From CAWJNF01 sp963844235 (GTDB taxonomy: Bacteria; Actinomycetota; Thermoleophilia; Gaiellales; Gaiellaceae), in NCBI GenBank assembly GCA_963844235.1, contig CAWJNF010000003.1:226017-290016 (forward strand): a stretch of 64,000 nucleotides of DNA, in the 5' to 3' direction. The notes under the pieces are model-generated. The model worked only from the letters and a program-made list of their open reading frames with translations. It made no database searches and was not told the origin of the DNA. A program made the translations under genes and the position numbers. Of this stretch, positions 17,332 to 25,155 are shown in pieces. Numbering within the stretch: the first letter of the stretch is position 1; the number at the start of each line of letters is the position of its first letter.

Positions 17332-17845
17332 CGACGAGCTCCCGCTCGCGACGCGGCGCCGGTGGGAAGAGCTTGCGCAAGACCCAGTACGCGGGGATCG
17401 CGAGCGTCAGGTTGAGAGCCAGCGAAGGCAGGAGCACACGCCCGACGACCGTTCCGAACGAGGCCGCGTCGCCGAGGAAGACGTGGACGATCAGCGAGCC
17501 GATCTCGACGCCTATCGTCAGCATCGTCACCGCGATGAGGACGCGCGCGCGCTGGTTGTGGTGATTCGACGTCGCCTCGCCGAAGCGCCCGGCCCAGTAC
17601 CCCCCGACGGTGAGCAGGAGCGACGTGAGCCCGAGCGTCCCGAGGGTCATCGTGTCGACGAGCAGGCCGGCCCAGAAGCCGGCGACGGCACCGAAGAGAG
17701 GGCCGCGCAGGAGCGCGATCCCGACGAGCACGAGCAGGAGCACGTCGGCCCGCCCCTCGGCCAGCTCGAACGCGTTCACGAACGCGATCTGCACGATCGC
17801 CGTGAGCGTCACGAGCACGGCCGCTTTGACGGCGTCGAGCGTCAT
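17324..17845 (-). CDS. mreD: Rod shape-determining membrane protein MreD
   Basis: A 173-residue protein with five or six hydrophobic segments, of the size and layout usual for MreD, which links MreC to the elongasome. MreD diverges quickly in sequence; the assignment rests on membrane topology, the pattern VLLLVLVGIALLRGP...AGFWAGLLVD, and its place between mreC (4-nt ATGA overlap) and mrdA (8-nt overlap). Confidence 0.92.
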   Translation of the reverse strand: MTLDAVKAAVLVTLTAIVQIAFVNAFELAEGRADVLLLVLVGIALLRGPLFGAVAGFWAGLLVDTMTLGTLGLTSLLLTVGGYWAGRFGEATSNHHNQRARVLIAVTMLTIGVEIGSLIVHVFLGDAASFGTVVGRVLLPSLALNLTLAIPAYWVLRKLFPPAPRRERELVVV

Positions 17846-18759
17846 CGCGCGACCAGGATCACCACCTCGGAGAGCGAGTCGAAGTCGACGAACGGCTCCA
17901 CCTGGATCCGCATGTAGAGCTCGATGTCCTGCCTGCCGACACTCGTGACTTCCCCGATCGGGATCCCGAACGGGTACCGGGACGAGATCTCGCCGGAGCT
18001 CCAGCCGGATGTGACGATCGTGTTGCCCGGCTCGACCACGAGCTCCTTGTCGACCCGGTCCAGGATCAGCCCGGCGCCGGCGCTCTGCGAAGCGCGGACG
18101 TCGCCTCGCGCCTCCGTCTCGGCGACCTGCGCCGACACGAACATCGACGGGTCCGACACGAGCGTCACCTGCGCGTAGCCGCTCGTCACCATCGTGACGA
18201 CCCCGACGAGGCCCTCGTCGGTCACGACCGGGGCCCCCTCGGTCACGCCCTCGCTCGATCCGGCCGCCACCAGCACCCGCTGGTTGTACGGATTGGACGG
18301 CTGCGCGATGACCCGCGCCGATACCGGCTCGAAATTCGCCGGGAAGCGGGGGCCGTCGACGAAGGCGAGCAGCTCGCGCAGGCGCTCGTTCTCGGCCGTC
18401 GCGGCCTGCGCCTGACGCAGCTCCTCCTGGAGCTGCTCGATCCGCGCCTCGAGCCGGTCGGTCGTCTCCTTCTCGGAGACGAGGTCGGCAACGTACCCGT
18501 ACGCGTCCTGAAACGGGCGTGCAACCCGCTCCCCGGCCTCCTCCAGCGGAGCCAGGATCGCGAGGCCCACCTCCTGCGCGGCATGGAGCCCGCCCTCGTC
18601 CGACTCACGCAGGTAGACCGTGATGAGCCCGAGCGAGACGAGGATCAGGGCGGCTGCCACGGCACGCCGGGCCATCACCCCCCTGTCGGGCGACGAGGAT
18701 CCGGAGGGCCTCGAGGGCAGCCCGACCCGAGGCAGCCGTGCTGTGCGTTGACGGGGCAC
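17842..18759 (-). CDS. mreC: Rod shape-determining protein MreC
   Basis: A 305-residue bitopic protein: short basic N terminus, membrane helix (AVAAALILVSLGLITVYL), a coiled coil of about 40 residues (EKETTDRLEARIEQLQEELR and on), then the MreC beta-barrels with RVLVAAGSSEGVTEGAPVV, GLVGVVTMV and PFGIPIGEV. MreC forms the periplasmic scaffold that activates PBP2-RodA. The GTG at 18759 gives a cytoplasmic tail matching the family; the ATG at 18675 would begin at the membrane helix. Neither has a good ribosome site. The frame continues upstream through two palindromes but that part does not resemble MreC. Confidence 0.9.
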   Translation of the reverse strand: MPRQRTARLPRVGLPSRPSGSSSPDRGVMARRAVAAALILVSLGLITVYLRESDEGGLHAAQEVGLAILAPLEEAGERVARPFQDAYGYVADLVSEKETTDRLEARIEQLQEELRQAQAATAENERLRELLAFVDGPRFPANFEPVSARVIAQPSNPYNQRVLVAAGSSEGVTEGAPVVTDEGLVGVVTMVTSGYAQVTLVSDPSMFVSAQVAETEARGDVRASQSAGAGLILDRVDKELVVEPGNTIVTSGWSSGEISSRYPFGIPIGEVTSVGRQDIELYMRIQVEPFVDFDSLSEVVILVAR

Positions 18760-18781
18760 GGGGGTCAAATTGTAGGCAACG

Positions 18782-18866
18782 GACCGGCCCGCCGAGCCGA
18801 TTCCCGTCGTCTGCGGGTGCGGGCCGGTCGGGAACCATACGTGGGGGAACCCATGGTTCCCCCACG
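18782..18866 (-). promoter_or_regulatory. Two inverted repeats between mreB and mreC
   Basis: GACCGGCCCGC (18782-18792) pairs with GCGGGCCGGTC (18819-18829), an 11-bp stem. CGTGGGGGAACC (18840-18851) pairs perfectly with GGTTCCCCCACG (18855-18866) over a 3-nt loop. Both lie in the 189-nt gap after mreB and before mreC. They may slow or partly end transcription, or protect the mreB mRNA end, so that MreB is made in excess of MreCD. No T tract is present. Confidence 0.5.
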
Positions 18867-18948
18867 GACCCCTCCTTGACTGTTCTCGCGTTTCTCGCGA
18901 TGAGGAGTCGCCCGGCATAGCCCGGCGACGCCGAAACGACCTGACGTA

Positions 18949-20022
18949 TTAGCGGCGGCGGCCGTTGCGGTTGCGCGCCTTGGCCGAGCGGTGGATCGCC
19001 TCGAACTCCTCCAGGCTCCGACCGGAGCCCACCGCGACGCATGTGAGGGGCGACTCCGCCACATGAACGGGCATGTGCGTCTCGTGACGAAGCCGCTCGT
19101 CGAGGCCGGCGAGCAGCGCCCCGCCGCCGGCCAGCACGATCCCGCGATCCATGATGTCGGCGGCCAGCTCGGGCGGCGTCTTGTCGAGGGTGCCGCGGAT
19201 CGCGTCGATGATCTGGGTGACGGGCTCGTCGAGGGCGCGACGCACGTCCTCCGAGCCGAGCACGACGGTCTTCGGCAGGCCGGTGAGCATGTCGCGGCCG
19301 CGGACCTCCGCCTGCACCTCCTCGGGGAGCGGCCACGCCGAGCCGATCTCGAGCTTGACCTCCTCGGCCGTCTGCTGACCGATCAGGAGCTTGTACTCCT
19401 TGCGCAGGTGGTTCACGATCGCCTCGTCCATCTCGTCCCCGCCGACGCGGATCGACTGGGAGACCACGATGCCGCCGAGGGAGATCACCGCCACCTCGGT
19501 CGTGCCCCCGCCGATGTCGACGATCATGTTCCCGGTCGGGTCGGAGACCGGCAGGCCGGCGCCGATCGCGGCCGCCATGGGCTCTTCGATCAGGTACGCC
19601 TGGCGCGCACCGGCCGAGATCGTCGCCTCCTCGACGGCGCGCTTCTCGACTCCGGTGACGCCGCTCGGCACGCAGACGATGACGCGCGGGTGCGCGAAGC
19701 GGTTGCCGTTCGCCTTCTCGATGAAGTGACGGAGCATCTGCTCGGTCACGTCGAAGTCCGCGATGACGCCGTCCTTGAGCGGCCGGATGGCCGTGATCGT
19801 GCCCGGCGTGCGCCCGAGCATGCGCTTCGCCTCGATGCCGACGGCGTGCACCTCGCCCGAGCGCTGGTCGATTGCGACCACGGACGGCTCGGAGAGCACG
19901 ATGCCGCGCCCGCGCACGTAGACGAGCGTGTTCGCGGTGCCGAGGTCGACTGCCATGTCGCGGCCGGAGAGGCCGCCGAGGAGGTTCAGGATGCCCACAA
20001 GAGGTACGTAGAGTGTAGACAC
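18949..20022 (-). CDS. mreB: Rod shape-determining protein MreB (actin homologue)
   Basis: A 357-residue bacterial actin that positions the elongation machinery. ATPase signatures are present: phosphate-1 DMAVDLGTANTLVYVRGRG, IEEPMAAAIGAGL, phosphate-2 NMIVDIGGGTTEVAVISLGG, and the adenosine motif RGIVLAGGGALLAGLDERL. The N terminus carries about 22 extra residues with a hydrophobic stretch (VPLVGILNLLGGL) that may form an amphipathic membrane anchor. The GTG at 20022 is used; no earlier start fits. It opens the mre-mrd-rodA series. Confidence 0.97.
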   Translation of the reverse strand: MSTLYVPLVGILNLLGGLSGRDMAVDLGTANTLVYVRGRGIVLSEPSVVAIDQRSGEVHAVGIEAKRMLGRTPGTITAIRPLKDGVIADFDVTEQMLRHFIEKANGNRFAHPRVIVCVPSGVTGVEKRAVEEATISAGARQAYLIEEPMAAAIGAGLPVSDPTGNMIVDIGGGTTEVAVISLGGIVVSQSIRVGGDEMDEAIVNHLRKEYKLLIGQQTAEEVKLEIGSAWPLPEEVQAEVRGRDMLTGLPKTVVLGSEDVRRALDEPVTQIIDAIRGTLDKTPPELAADIMDRGIVLAGGGALLAGLDERLRHETHMPVHVAESPLTCVAVGSGRSLEEFEAIHRSAKARNRNGRRR

Positions 20023-20107
20023 GGTCTTCGCGGCCCCTCTCCGAGTTCCCGCTCAGAGCGCCGAACGGAAGGGAGACCGGCGCAGTACTTCATTCTGTTG
20101 GGCGCTC

Positions 20108-20692
20108 TTAACCGAAGCCGTAGCGACCGGGGAAGCGCGCGGCGAGGATGCGCACGAGCAGGGCCACCGGCAAGCCGACGACGTTCAGGTAGTCGCCCTC
20201 GATACGCTCGACGAGCGCTGCCCCTTGGCCCTGAATCGCGTAGGCGCCGGCGCGCCCTTCCCACTCTCCCGTCGCGACGTACGCGTCGATCTCTTCCCGG
20301 GTCAGCGACCGGAAGCGCACGGTCGTGACGTCGTGCTCGGCGATCTCGAAGTCGCCGCCGAGCAGGCAGAGGCCGGAGACGACTCGGTGCTCTCGTCCGC
20401 CGAGCCCGGTCAGCATCTCGTGCGCCTCGGCGGCCGAGGCCGGTTTCCCGAAGACACGCCCGGTCAGCGCGACTTCGGTGTCGACGCCGAGAATCGGCCG
20501 CGAAGCCACGTCGGGCGCGAGCGAGCGCGCCTTGCCGAGGGCATGCGCGACGACCGCTGCCTCGGGAGTCAGGCCCGGCGGGTCGCGCTCCTCGTAGCGC
20601 GGCGCTGCAACGTCGAAGGGGACGCCCAGCTGCGCGAGGATGGCGCGGCGCTGGGGCGAGGTGGAGGCGAGGAGAAGCGGCGGCGGGCTCAC
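20108..20692 (-). CDS. maf: Maf family nucleotide pyrophosphatase
   Basis: A 194-residue Maf/Ham1-like house-cleaning pyrophosphatase that hydrolyses non-canonical or modified nucleoside triphosphates. LLLASTSPQRRAILAQLG is the N-terminal substrate motif, YEERDPPGLTPEA follows, and GVDTEVALTGRVFGKP carries the catalytic Asp and Lys; GAYAIQGQGA is the C-terminal family block. GTG at 20692 is the only plausible start. It precedes mreB, an order common in many bacteria. Confidence 0.93.
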   Translation of the reverse strand: MSPPPLLLASTSPQRRAILAQLGVPFDVAAPRYEERDPPGLTPEAAVVAHALGKARSLAPDVASRPILGVDTEVALTGRVFGKPASAAEAHEMLTGLGGREHRVVSGLCLLGGDFEIAEHDVTTVRFRSLTREEIDAYVATGEWEGRAGAYAIQGQGAALVERIEGDYLNVVGLPVALLVRILAARFPGRYGFG

Positions 20693-20771
20693 GGCGCGGT
20701 CACGGACGTGACGCCCGATTATCGTGTACGGCGGAGCCGGCTCCGCGCAGGCCGGGGAGTCGGCGAATGAC

Positions 20772-21941
20772 ATGATCACCGAGCCGAGCTTCACGATCGG
20801 GGTCGAGGAGGAGTACCTCCTCGTCGAGCGCGACACGCGCGAGCTCGTGTCCGCCGTGCCTGCGCCCGTCCTCGCCGAGTACCGCGAGCTGCTCGGAGAG
20901 CAGGTCAGCCCGGAGTTCCTCCAGTGCCAGGTGGAGGTGGGGACGCGAGTGTGCACGACGATGCCCGAGCTCCGCGAGGAGCTCGTCCGTCTCCGGCGCG
21001 GAGTTGCCGACGTGGCGGAGCGCAACGGCCTCGCCGTCGTCGCCGCGTCCTCGCATCCGTTCGCCCGCCGCGGCTTCCAGCAGCTCACGCCGAGAGAGCG
21101 CTATCGGATCCTGGCGGAGGACATGCAGGAGGTCGCGAGGAGGCTCGTGATCAGCGGCATGCACGTCCACGTCGGGATCGAGGACCCCGAGGTGCGCATC
21201 GATCTCCTGAGCCAGTCGAGCTACGTGCTGCCCCACCTGCTCGCTCTGTCCACGTCTTCCCCGTTCTGGGAGGGCGCCGACACCGGGCTCAAGTCCTACC
21301 GCATCGCGGTGTGGGACGAGATGCCGCGCTCCGGTCTGCCGCCCGGCTTCGAGAGCTGGAGCGAGTACGAGCGCCACATCGGCGTGCTCGTGGATGCCGG
21401 CCTGATCGAGGACGCCTCGAAGATCTGGTGGGACCTTCGTCCCAGCGCGCGCTTCCCGACACTCGAGATGCGCATCTGCGACGTCTGCACGAGGCTCGAG
21501 GACGCGCTCTGCCTGGCGGCGCTCTACCGCTGCTGGTTGCGGATGATGTTCCGGCTTCGGCGCGGGAACCAGCGCTGGCGGACGTACCGGGCCTTCCTGC
21601 TCGACGAGAATCGCTGGCGGGCGCAGCGCTACGGCGTGGACGGCTCGCTGATCGACTTCGGGCGCGGCGAGCTCGTGGCCTTCGGCGATCTGGTCGAGGA
21701 GATGCTCGAGCTCTTCGCCGAGGACGCCGCGCATTTCGACTGCCGCAAGGAGGTGGGCCATGCGCGAACGATCCTCCGGCGCGGGACGAGCGCCCACCGC
21801 CAGCTCGCCGTCTACAACGACGCGGTGACGAGGGGTGCCGGCCACGAGGAGGCGCTGCGGGCGGTCGTCGACGCCCTCGTGGCCGAGACGCTGGCCGACG
21901 TGCCGAGCACGACGGCAACCGAGGCCGCCGCGCCTAGCTAG
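20772..21941 (+). CDS. Carboxylate-amine ligase, YbdK/GCS2 family
   Basis: A 389-residue ATP-dependent ligase of the glutamate-cysteine ligase 2 superfamily (YbdK type). Signatures are FTIGVEEEYLLV at the N terminus, ISGMHVHVGIED with metal/ATP-site residues, WWDLRPSARFPTLEMRICD, and a C-terminal helical part. YbdK-type enzymes show weak gamma-glutamylcysteine ligase activity; true substrates are often unknown, and no gshB partner is nearby. The ATG at 20772 directly precedes the family core; a frame start 48 nt upstream adds unconserved residues. It is divergent from maf and convergent with the methyltransferase gene (8-nt overlap). Confidence 0.9.
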   Translation: MITEPSFTIGVEEEYLLVERDTRELVSAVPAPVLAEYRELLGEQVSPEFLQCQVEVGTRVCTTMPELREELVRLRRGVADVAERNGLAVVAASSHPFARRGFQQLTPRERYRILAEDMQEVARRLVISGMHVHVGIEDPEVRIDLLSQSSYVLPHLLALSTSSPFWEGADTGLKSYRIAVWDEMPRSGLPPGFESWSEYERHIGVLVDAGLIEDASKIWWDLRPSARFPTLEMRICDVCTRLEDALCLAALYRCWLRMMFRLRRGNQRWRTYRAFLLDENRWRAQRYGVDGSLIDFGRGELVAFGDLVEEMLELFAEDAAHFDCRKEVGHARTILRRGTSAHRQLAVYNDAVTRGAGHEEALRAVVDALVAETLADVPSTTATEAAAPS

Positions 21942-22710
21942 CGCGCTTGCGCGCGACCCAGATCTCCTCGGAGGGCCATCGGCGCGCCCACTCGAGCGGC
22001 GCGATGTCGGTCCACTGTCCCGAGTCGCCGGCCTCGGGGGCCTGCAGCTCGAGCAGGTCGAGCACCTCGAAGCCGTTGCCGCGCAGCATCCGGATCATGT
22101 CGCCGTGAGCGAGGTGGAACTCGACCGCCCGGTCGTTCTCCGGCCACTCGAAGCGGCCCATCCCGAACTGGGGCCGCTGCAGCGACTCCGTCGCCGCCTC
22201 GGTGTCCCGCATGCACAGGACGACGAGCACCGCGTTCGTCAGGAAGATCAACTGGCCCCCCGGCCGCAATAGCCGCGCCGCCTCCGGGATCCAAAGGCCC
22301 GGATCGCACCACAGCGAGGCGCCGTACTCGGAGACGGCGAGGTCGAATGACGCGTCCGGGAGCGGCACGTCCTCGGCGCTGCCGTGAATGAGCGGGAACT
22401 CGAGACCGTGCTCGCGCTGCAGGCGCCGGGCGGTCTCGAGCTGCTTCTCCGAGTTGTCGAGCGCAACCGGGCGAGCTCCCCGTCGGGCGAGCCACGCCGA
22501 GATGTAGGCCGTGCCGCAGCCCAGCTCGATCGTGTCCTTGCCGGCAACGTCGGGCAGGACGTTCAGCTCGTGCTCGGGGATCCCCCAGATACCCCAGCTC
22601 GGCTCACCGGCCCACGCCCGCTCGCCGGTGGCTACGTACTCGTGCGCCCAGGAGTCCCAAGCGGCGCGGTTGCGGCCCGCGTGCTCGGTCAGCTCGTCAG
22701 ACGAGCTCAT
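21934..22710 (-). CDS. Class I SAM-dependent methyltransferase
   Basis: A 258-residue Rossmann methyltransferase. TIELGCGTAYISAWLARRGA is the SAM-binding motif I, ALDNSEKQLETARRL the post-I acidic loop, and DVPLPDASFDLAVSEYGASLW motif II. The Trp-rich N terminus (WAGEPSWGIWGIPEHEL) resembles a family of uncharacterised actinobacterial methyltransferases. The substrate is unknown. The start overlaps the ndk end by 14 nt, so the two are probably transcribed together. Confidence 0.88.
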   Translation of the reverse strand: MSSSDELTEHAGRNRAAWDSWAHEYVATGERAWAGEPSWGIWGIPEHELNVLPDVAGKDTIELGCGTAYISAWLARRGARPVALDNSEKQLETARRLQREHGLEFPLIHGSAEDVPLPDASFDLAVSEYGASLWCDPGLWIPEAARLLRPGGQLIFLTNAVLVVLCMRDTEAATESLQRPQFGMGRFEWPENDRAVEFHLAHGDMIRMLRGNGFEVLDLLELQAPEAGDSGQWTDIAPLEWARRWPSEEIWVARKRAS

Positions 22711-23113
22711 CGCCGGCGAACCAGAGCGCGATCTCGCGCTCGGCGGACTCGGGCGAGTCCGAGCCGTGGACGAGGTTGTCGGGCATCGACAGCGCGAAGT
22801 CGCCGCGGATCGTTCCCGGCGCCGCGTTGGCAGGGTTCGTCGCCCCCATCGTCGCGCGCACCGTCGCGATCGCGCCCTCGCCCTCCAGCACGAGCGCGAG
22901 GGTCGGCGTGGACGTGATGAAGTCGACGAGCTCGCCGAAGAACGGCTTCTCCGCGTGCTCGGCGTAGTGACGCTCCGCGAGGCTCCTGTCGACGTGGACG
23001 AGCTTCGCGCCCCGGATGCCGAGACCGCGCTGCTCGAACCGGTCGAGGATTCTCCCGGCCAGGTGGCGCTCCACGGCGTCCGGCTTGATCAGCACGAGCG
23101 TGCGTTCGACCAC
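22697..23113 (-). CDS. ndk: Nucleoside diphosphate kinase
   Basis: A 138-residue NDK that transfers the gamma-phosphate of ATP to nucleoside diphosphates through a phospho-histidine. TLVLIKPDAVERHLAG is the N-terminal signature and NLVHGSDSPESAEREI contains the active-site His. The GTG at 23113 is preceded by AGGAG with 5-nt spacing; 11 further in-frame residues upstream are not conserved. Confidence 0.97.
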   Translation of the reverse strand: MVERTLVLIKPDAVERHLAGRILDRFEQRGLGIRGAKLVHVDRSLAERHYAEHAEKPFFGELVDFITSTPTLALVLEGEGAIATVRATMGATNPANAAPGTIRGDFALSMPDNLVHGSDSPESAEREIALWFAGDELV

Positions 23114-23135
23114 GTCGTCTCCTTTTCTGTCGGTC

Positions 23136-23206
23136 GGGCGGGCCAAGGCCCGCCCCTACGCCTCAGGGGCTCGACGATTGTAGGGGCGGGCCTGTGCCCG
23201 TCCCAC
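23136..23206. repeat. Two degenerate copies of the GTAGGGGC palindrome
   Basis: GGGCGGGCC (23136-23144) and GGCCCGCCC (23147-23155) pair over a 2-nt centre and are followed by CTACG. A second, imperfect palindrome starting GTAGGGGCGGGC at 23180 ends GCCCGTCCCAC at 23206. Both lie upstream of ndk and belong to the family also found at 25128, 26207, 36588 and 53210. Confidence 0.7.
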
Positions 23207-23220
23207 CTCTGACGGTCAGG

Positions 23221-23380
23221 ATCGTAGGGGCGGCCCCGCGGCCGGAAACAGGACCGTACGGGCGACCCTGGGCCGGAATCGGGACCGTAGGGGCGACCCC
23301 TGGGCCGGAAACGGGACCGTACGGGCGGCCCCTGGGCCGGAATCGGGATCGTAGGGGCGGCCCTTGGGCCGCCCGTCTAC
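23221..23380. repeat. Tandem array of about 4.7 copies of a 31-32-bp unit
   Basis: Successive units begin at 23221, 23253, 23284, 23316 and 23348. Each reads approximately A(C/T)CGTA(C/G)GGGCG followed by RCCCCTGGGCCGGAA(A/T)CGGG; the second unit is 1 nt shorter. The unit contains the GTAGGGGC core of the dispersed palindromes, so the array probably arose from that element. There are no unique spacers between units, so it is not CRISPR. Its end supplies the TAG stop of the adjoining minus-strand gene. Confidence 0.88.
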
Positions 23381-23883
23381 AGGTTGTGCGCCGCCGTCGG
23401 CTGGTCGACCGGGGTCTCGCAGTAGGGGCAGATCTGCCACATCGGCTCGAGCGGCTGGCGGCAGTGGCGGCAGGCCTGCCGCAGCTTCGTCGTGCAGACG
23501 GGGCAAACGAGGTAGCTGTGATCGACCGCCGCCCGGCAGACCGGGCAGCGCTCGTCCTGGCTGATCGTCTCCTCCATCGCGCGGATCTCGAGCTCGCGCT
23601 CGCGCACGTCGTCGAGGTACTCGGGAGGCCGGAAGAGCATGTAGATGAGGGGGCCGATGAGCGGCGGGAACACGCCGAGAGCGACTGCGACCGCGATCAG
23701 CCACGGGTCCTCGATACGGCGCTTGGCGTCCTTGTACACCCAGTAGGCCGTCGCGATCCAGAACGCGACGGCGAAGAAGAGCGCGACGTTGCGGACGACG
23801 AGCCACCAGTCCGATTCGAAGAAGTCGCGGACGCCCGCGAAGAGATCGTCGTCGGTGGTGGTCGTCTCCTGAAAGAGCAGCAT
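23377..23883 (-). CDS. Membrane protein with C-terminal double zinc ribbon
   Basis: A 168-residue protein. Residues 30-50 (VVRNVALFFAVAFWIATAYW) and 60-85 (PWLIAVAVALGVFPPLIGPLIYML) are membrane helices. A short charged linker is followed by zinc-ribbon CPxC knuckles at CPVC, CPVC, CRHC and CPYC, pairing into two ribbons. Such proteins are common in Actinomycetota and often annotated only as zinc-ribbon domain proteins; function is unknown. The TAG stop (23377-23379) lies in the last bases of the tandem repeat. The tail PVDQPTAAHNL may be set by the insertion of that repeat. Confidence 0.8.
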   Translation of the reverse strand: MLLFQETTTTDDDLFAGVRDFFESDWWLVVRNVALFFAVAFWIATAYWVYKDAKRRIEDPWLIAVAVALGVFPPLIGPLIYMLFRPPEYLDDVRERELEIRAMEETISQDERCPVCRAAVDHSYLVCPVCTTKLRQACRHCRQPLEPMWQICPYCETPVDQPTAAHNL

Positions 23884-23930
23884 TGGGGTCGGTTCACGAA
23901 CCTCTGACGTTTTCCTTCACGCAGCCCGTT

Positions 23931-24044
23931 TCAGAGCAGGAGCTTGCCCACCAGGTAGCCGACGCCGAACGCGATCGCCAGGAAAGCAACGAGCAGGATC
24001 GTGGCGAGCGCGAAGACGCTCAGCTTCTGTGTAGTCCGGATCAT
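23931..24044 (-). CDS. 37-residue single-pass membrane protein coupled to folC
   Basis: A short frame starting MIRTTQKLSVFALATILL, continuing as an uninterrupted hydrophobic helix and ending GYLVGKLLL. Its ATG (24044-24042) overlaps the folC stop as ATGA, the same 4-nt overlap used by many real gene pairs here, so it is likely translated by re-initiation. The small basic N terminus predicts N-in topology. I recognise no family. Confidence 0.6.
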   Translation of the reverse strand: MIRTTQKLSVFALATILLVAFLAIAFGVGYLVGKLLL

Positions 24045-25117
24045 GGTACGCCCGCCGGCCGATGCGCGGCGAGGTCCGCGAGCAGGTACAGGCTGCCCGT
24101 CACGAAGACGGGCTCGCCGAGCTCATGTGCCCGCGCGAGCGCCGCCACGGGTTCCGGCACCGCCTCGACGAGCTCGAACCACGGTCGCGCGCGCTGCGCG
24201 AGCTCCTCGGCGGGCAACGCCCTGGGGCTCGAGGAGCGGGTCGCGACGAAAACGGGCGCCAGCTCCCCGAGGAGCCGGAGCATGCCCTCGACGTCCTTGT
24301 CGGCGAGGATCGACGCGACGACCGAGCCGAGCGGGGGAAGGTGGGCGCCGATGTAGCGGACCGCGTCGGAGGTGTGCGCCCCGTCCCGGATCTCGCCGTC
24401 GAGCTGCTCGAGGCGTCCGGGTAGCGCCACGTCGGCGGGCTCGACCTCCCTGCCCAGGAAGACGGACGCCGCGACGCCGGCCAGCGCAGCGTTGCCGCCA
24501 CGCTCGACGATCACCCGGGCGGCCCCGTTCGCCAGCGCGAGCGGCTCCCACTCGGGCTCGCCGAGACAGACCGTCGAGCCCGGGCGCACGACGGCGAGCT
24601 TCTCCGCGGCGATAGCGGCGCGCGTCGAGCCGAGCACGTCTGTGTGCTCCAGCGCCACGTTCGTGAGCACCTGGACCGGCGAGCGGAGCACGTTCGTGGC
24701 GTCGTGGCGCCCGCCCAGGCCGGCCTCGACGACCGCCGCCTCCACGCCCGCCGCGGCGAACTCGGCGAACGCGGCCGCGGTGAGCACCTCGAACTGCGTC
24801 GCGCCGAGCCGCTCGCCCGGCTCGCGCACGGGAGCGAGCACCCGTTCGATGTCCGCTTCCTCTCCGCCGATCCGCACCCGCTCCGCCCAGCCCGTCACAT
24901 GCGGAGACGTGTAACAGGCGGTGAGCCGCCCCTCACGGGCGAGCGTCGCCTCGATCGTTCGCGCGGTCGTCGACTTGCCGTTCGTGCCCACCACGTGAAT
25001 CGACGGGTAGGCGAGCTGGGGGTCGCCGAGCTCGGCGAGCAGCGCCTTCATCCGGCCGAGGCCGAAGCCGTCCTTCGGCCAGGGCGACAGCGACTCGAGC
25101 CAGGCGACGTTCGACAT
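24041..25117 (-). CDS. folC: Folylpolyglutamate synthase / dihydrofolate synthase
   Basis: A 358-residue Mur-ligase-family enzyme adding glutamate to folates. SIHVVGTNGKSTTARTIEA is the P-loop, YTSPHVTGWAERVRIGG the folate-site loop, and VEAGLGGRHDATNVL the conserved middle block; the C-terminal ligase domain ends LYLLADLAA. It is shorter than the usual 420-450 residues, with a compact C-terminal domain. The ATG at 25117 has GAGG 5 nt upstream; the ATG at 25126 directly abuts the palindrome and has no ribosome site. valS-folC linkage is common; here an O-methyltransferase gene lies between them. Confidence 0.92.
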   Translation of the reverse strand: MSNVAWLESLSPWPKDGFGLGRMKALLAELGDPQLAYPSIHVVGTNGKSTTARTIEATLAREGRLTACYTSPHVTGWAERVRIGGEEADIERVLAPVREPGERLGATQFEVLTAAAFAEFAAAGVEAAVVEAGLGGRHDATNVLRSPVQVLTNVALEHTDVLGSTRAAIAAEKLAVVRPGSTVCLGEPEWEPLALANGAARVIVERGGNAALAGVAASVFLGREVEPADVALPGRLEQLDGEIRDGAHTSDAVRYIGAHLPPLGSVVASILADKDVEGMLRLLGELAPVFVATRSSSPRALPAEELAQRARPWFELVEAVPEPVAALARAHELGEPVFVTGSLYLLADLAAHRPAGVP

Positions 25118-25127
25118 TGCCCTCATC

Positions 25128-25155
25128 GTAGGGGCCGGATATATCCGGCCCCTAC
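25128..25155. repeat. 28-bp perfect GTAGGGGC palindrome
   Basis: GTAGGGGCCGGATA followed by its exact reverse complement, with no spacer. It lies between the folC start region and the O-methyltransferase gene, whose TAG stop (25152-25154) it contains. Sequence shared with the copy at 26207 extends beyond the palindrome, from TCATC on the left to ACC on the right. Confidence 0.9.

Noticed and set aside
14156..17415. Long + strand frames opposite rodA and mrdA
   Set aside because: They are antisense shadows of clearly conserved genes and have no recognisable domains.
23221..23380. Tandem units considered as a CRISPR array
   Set aside because: Units follow each other directly without unique spacers, and no cas gene is in the window.
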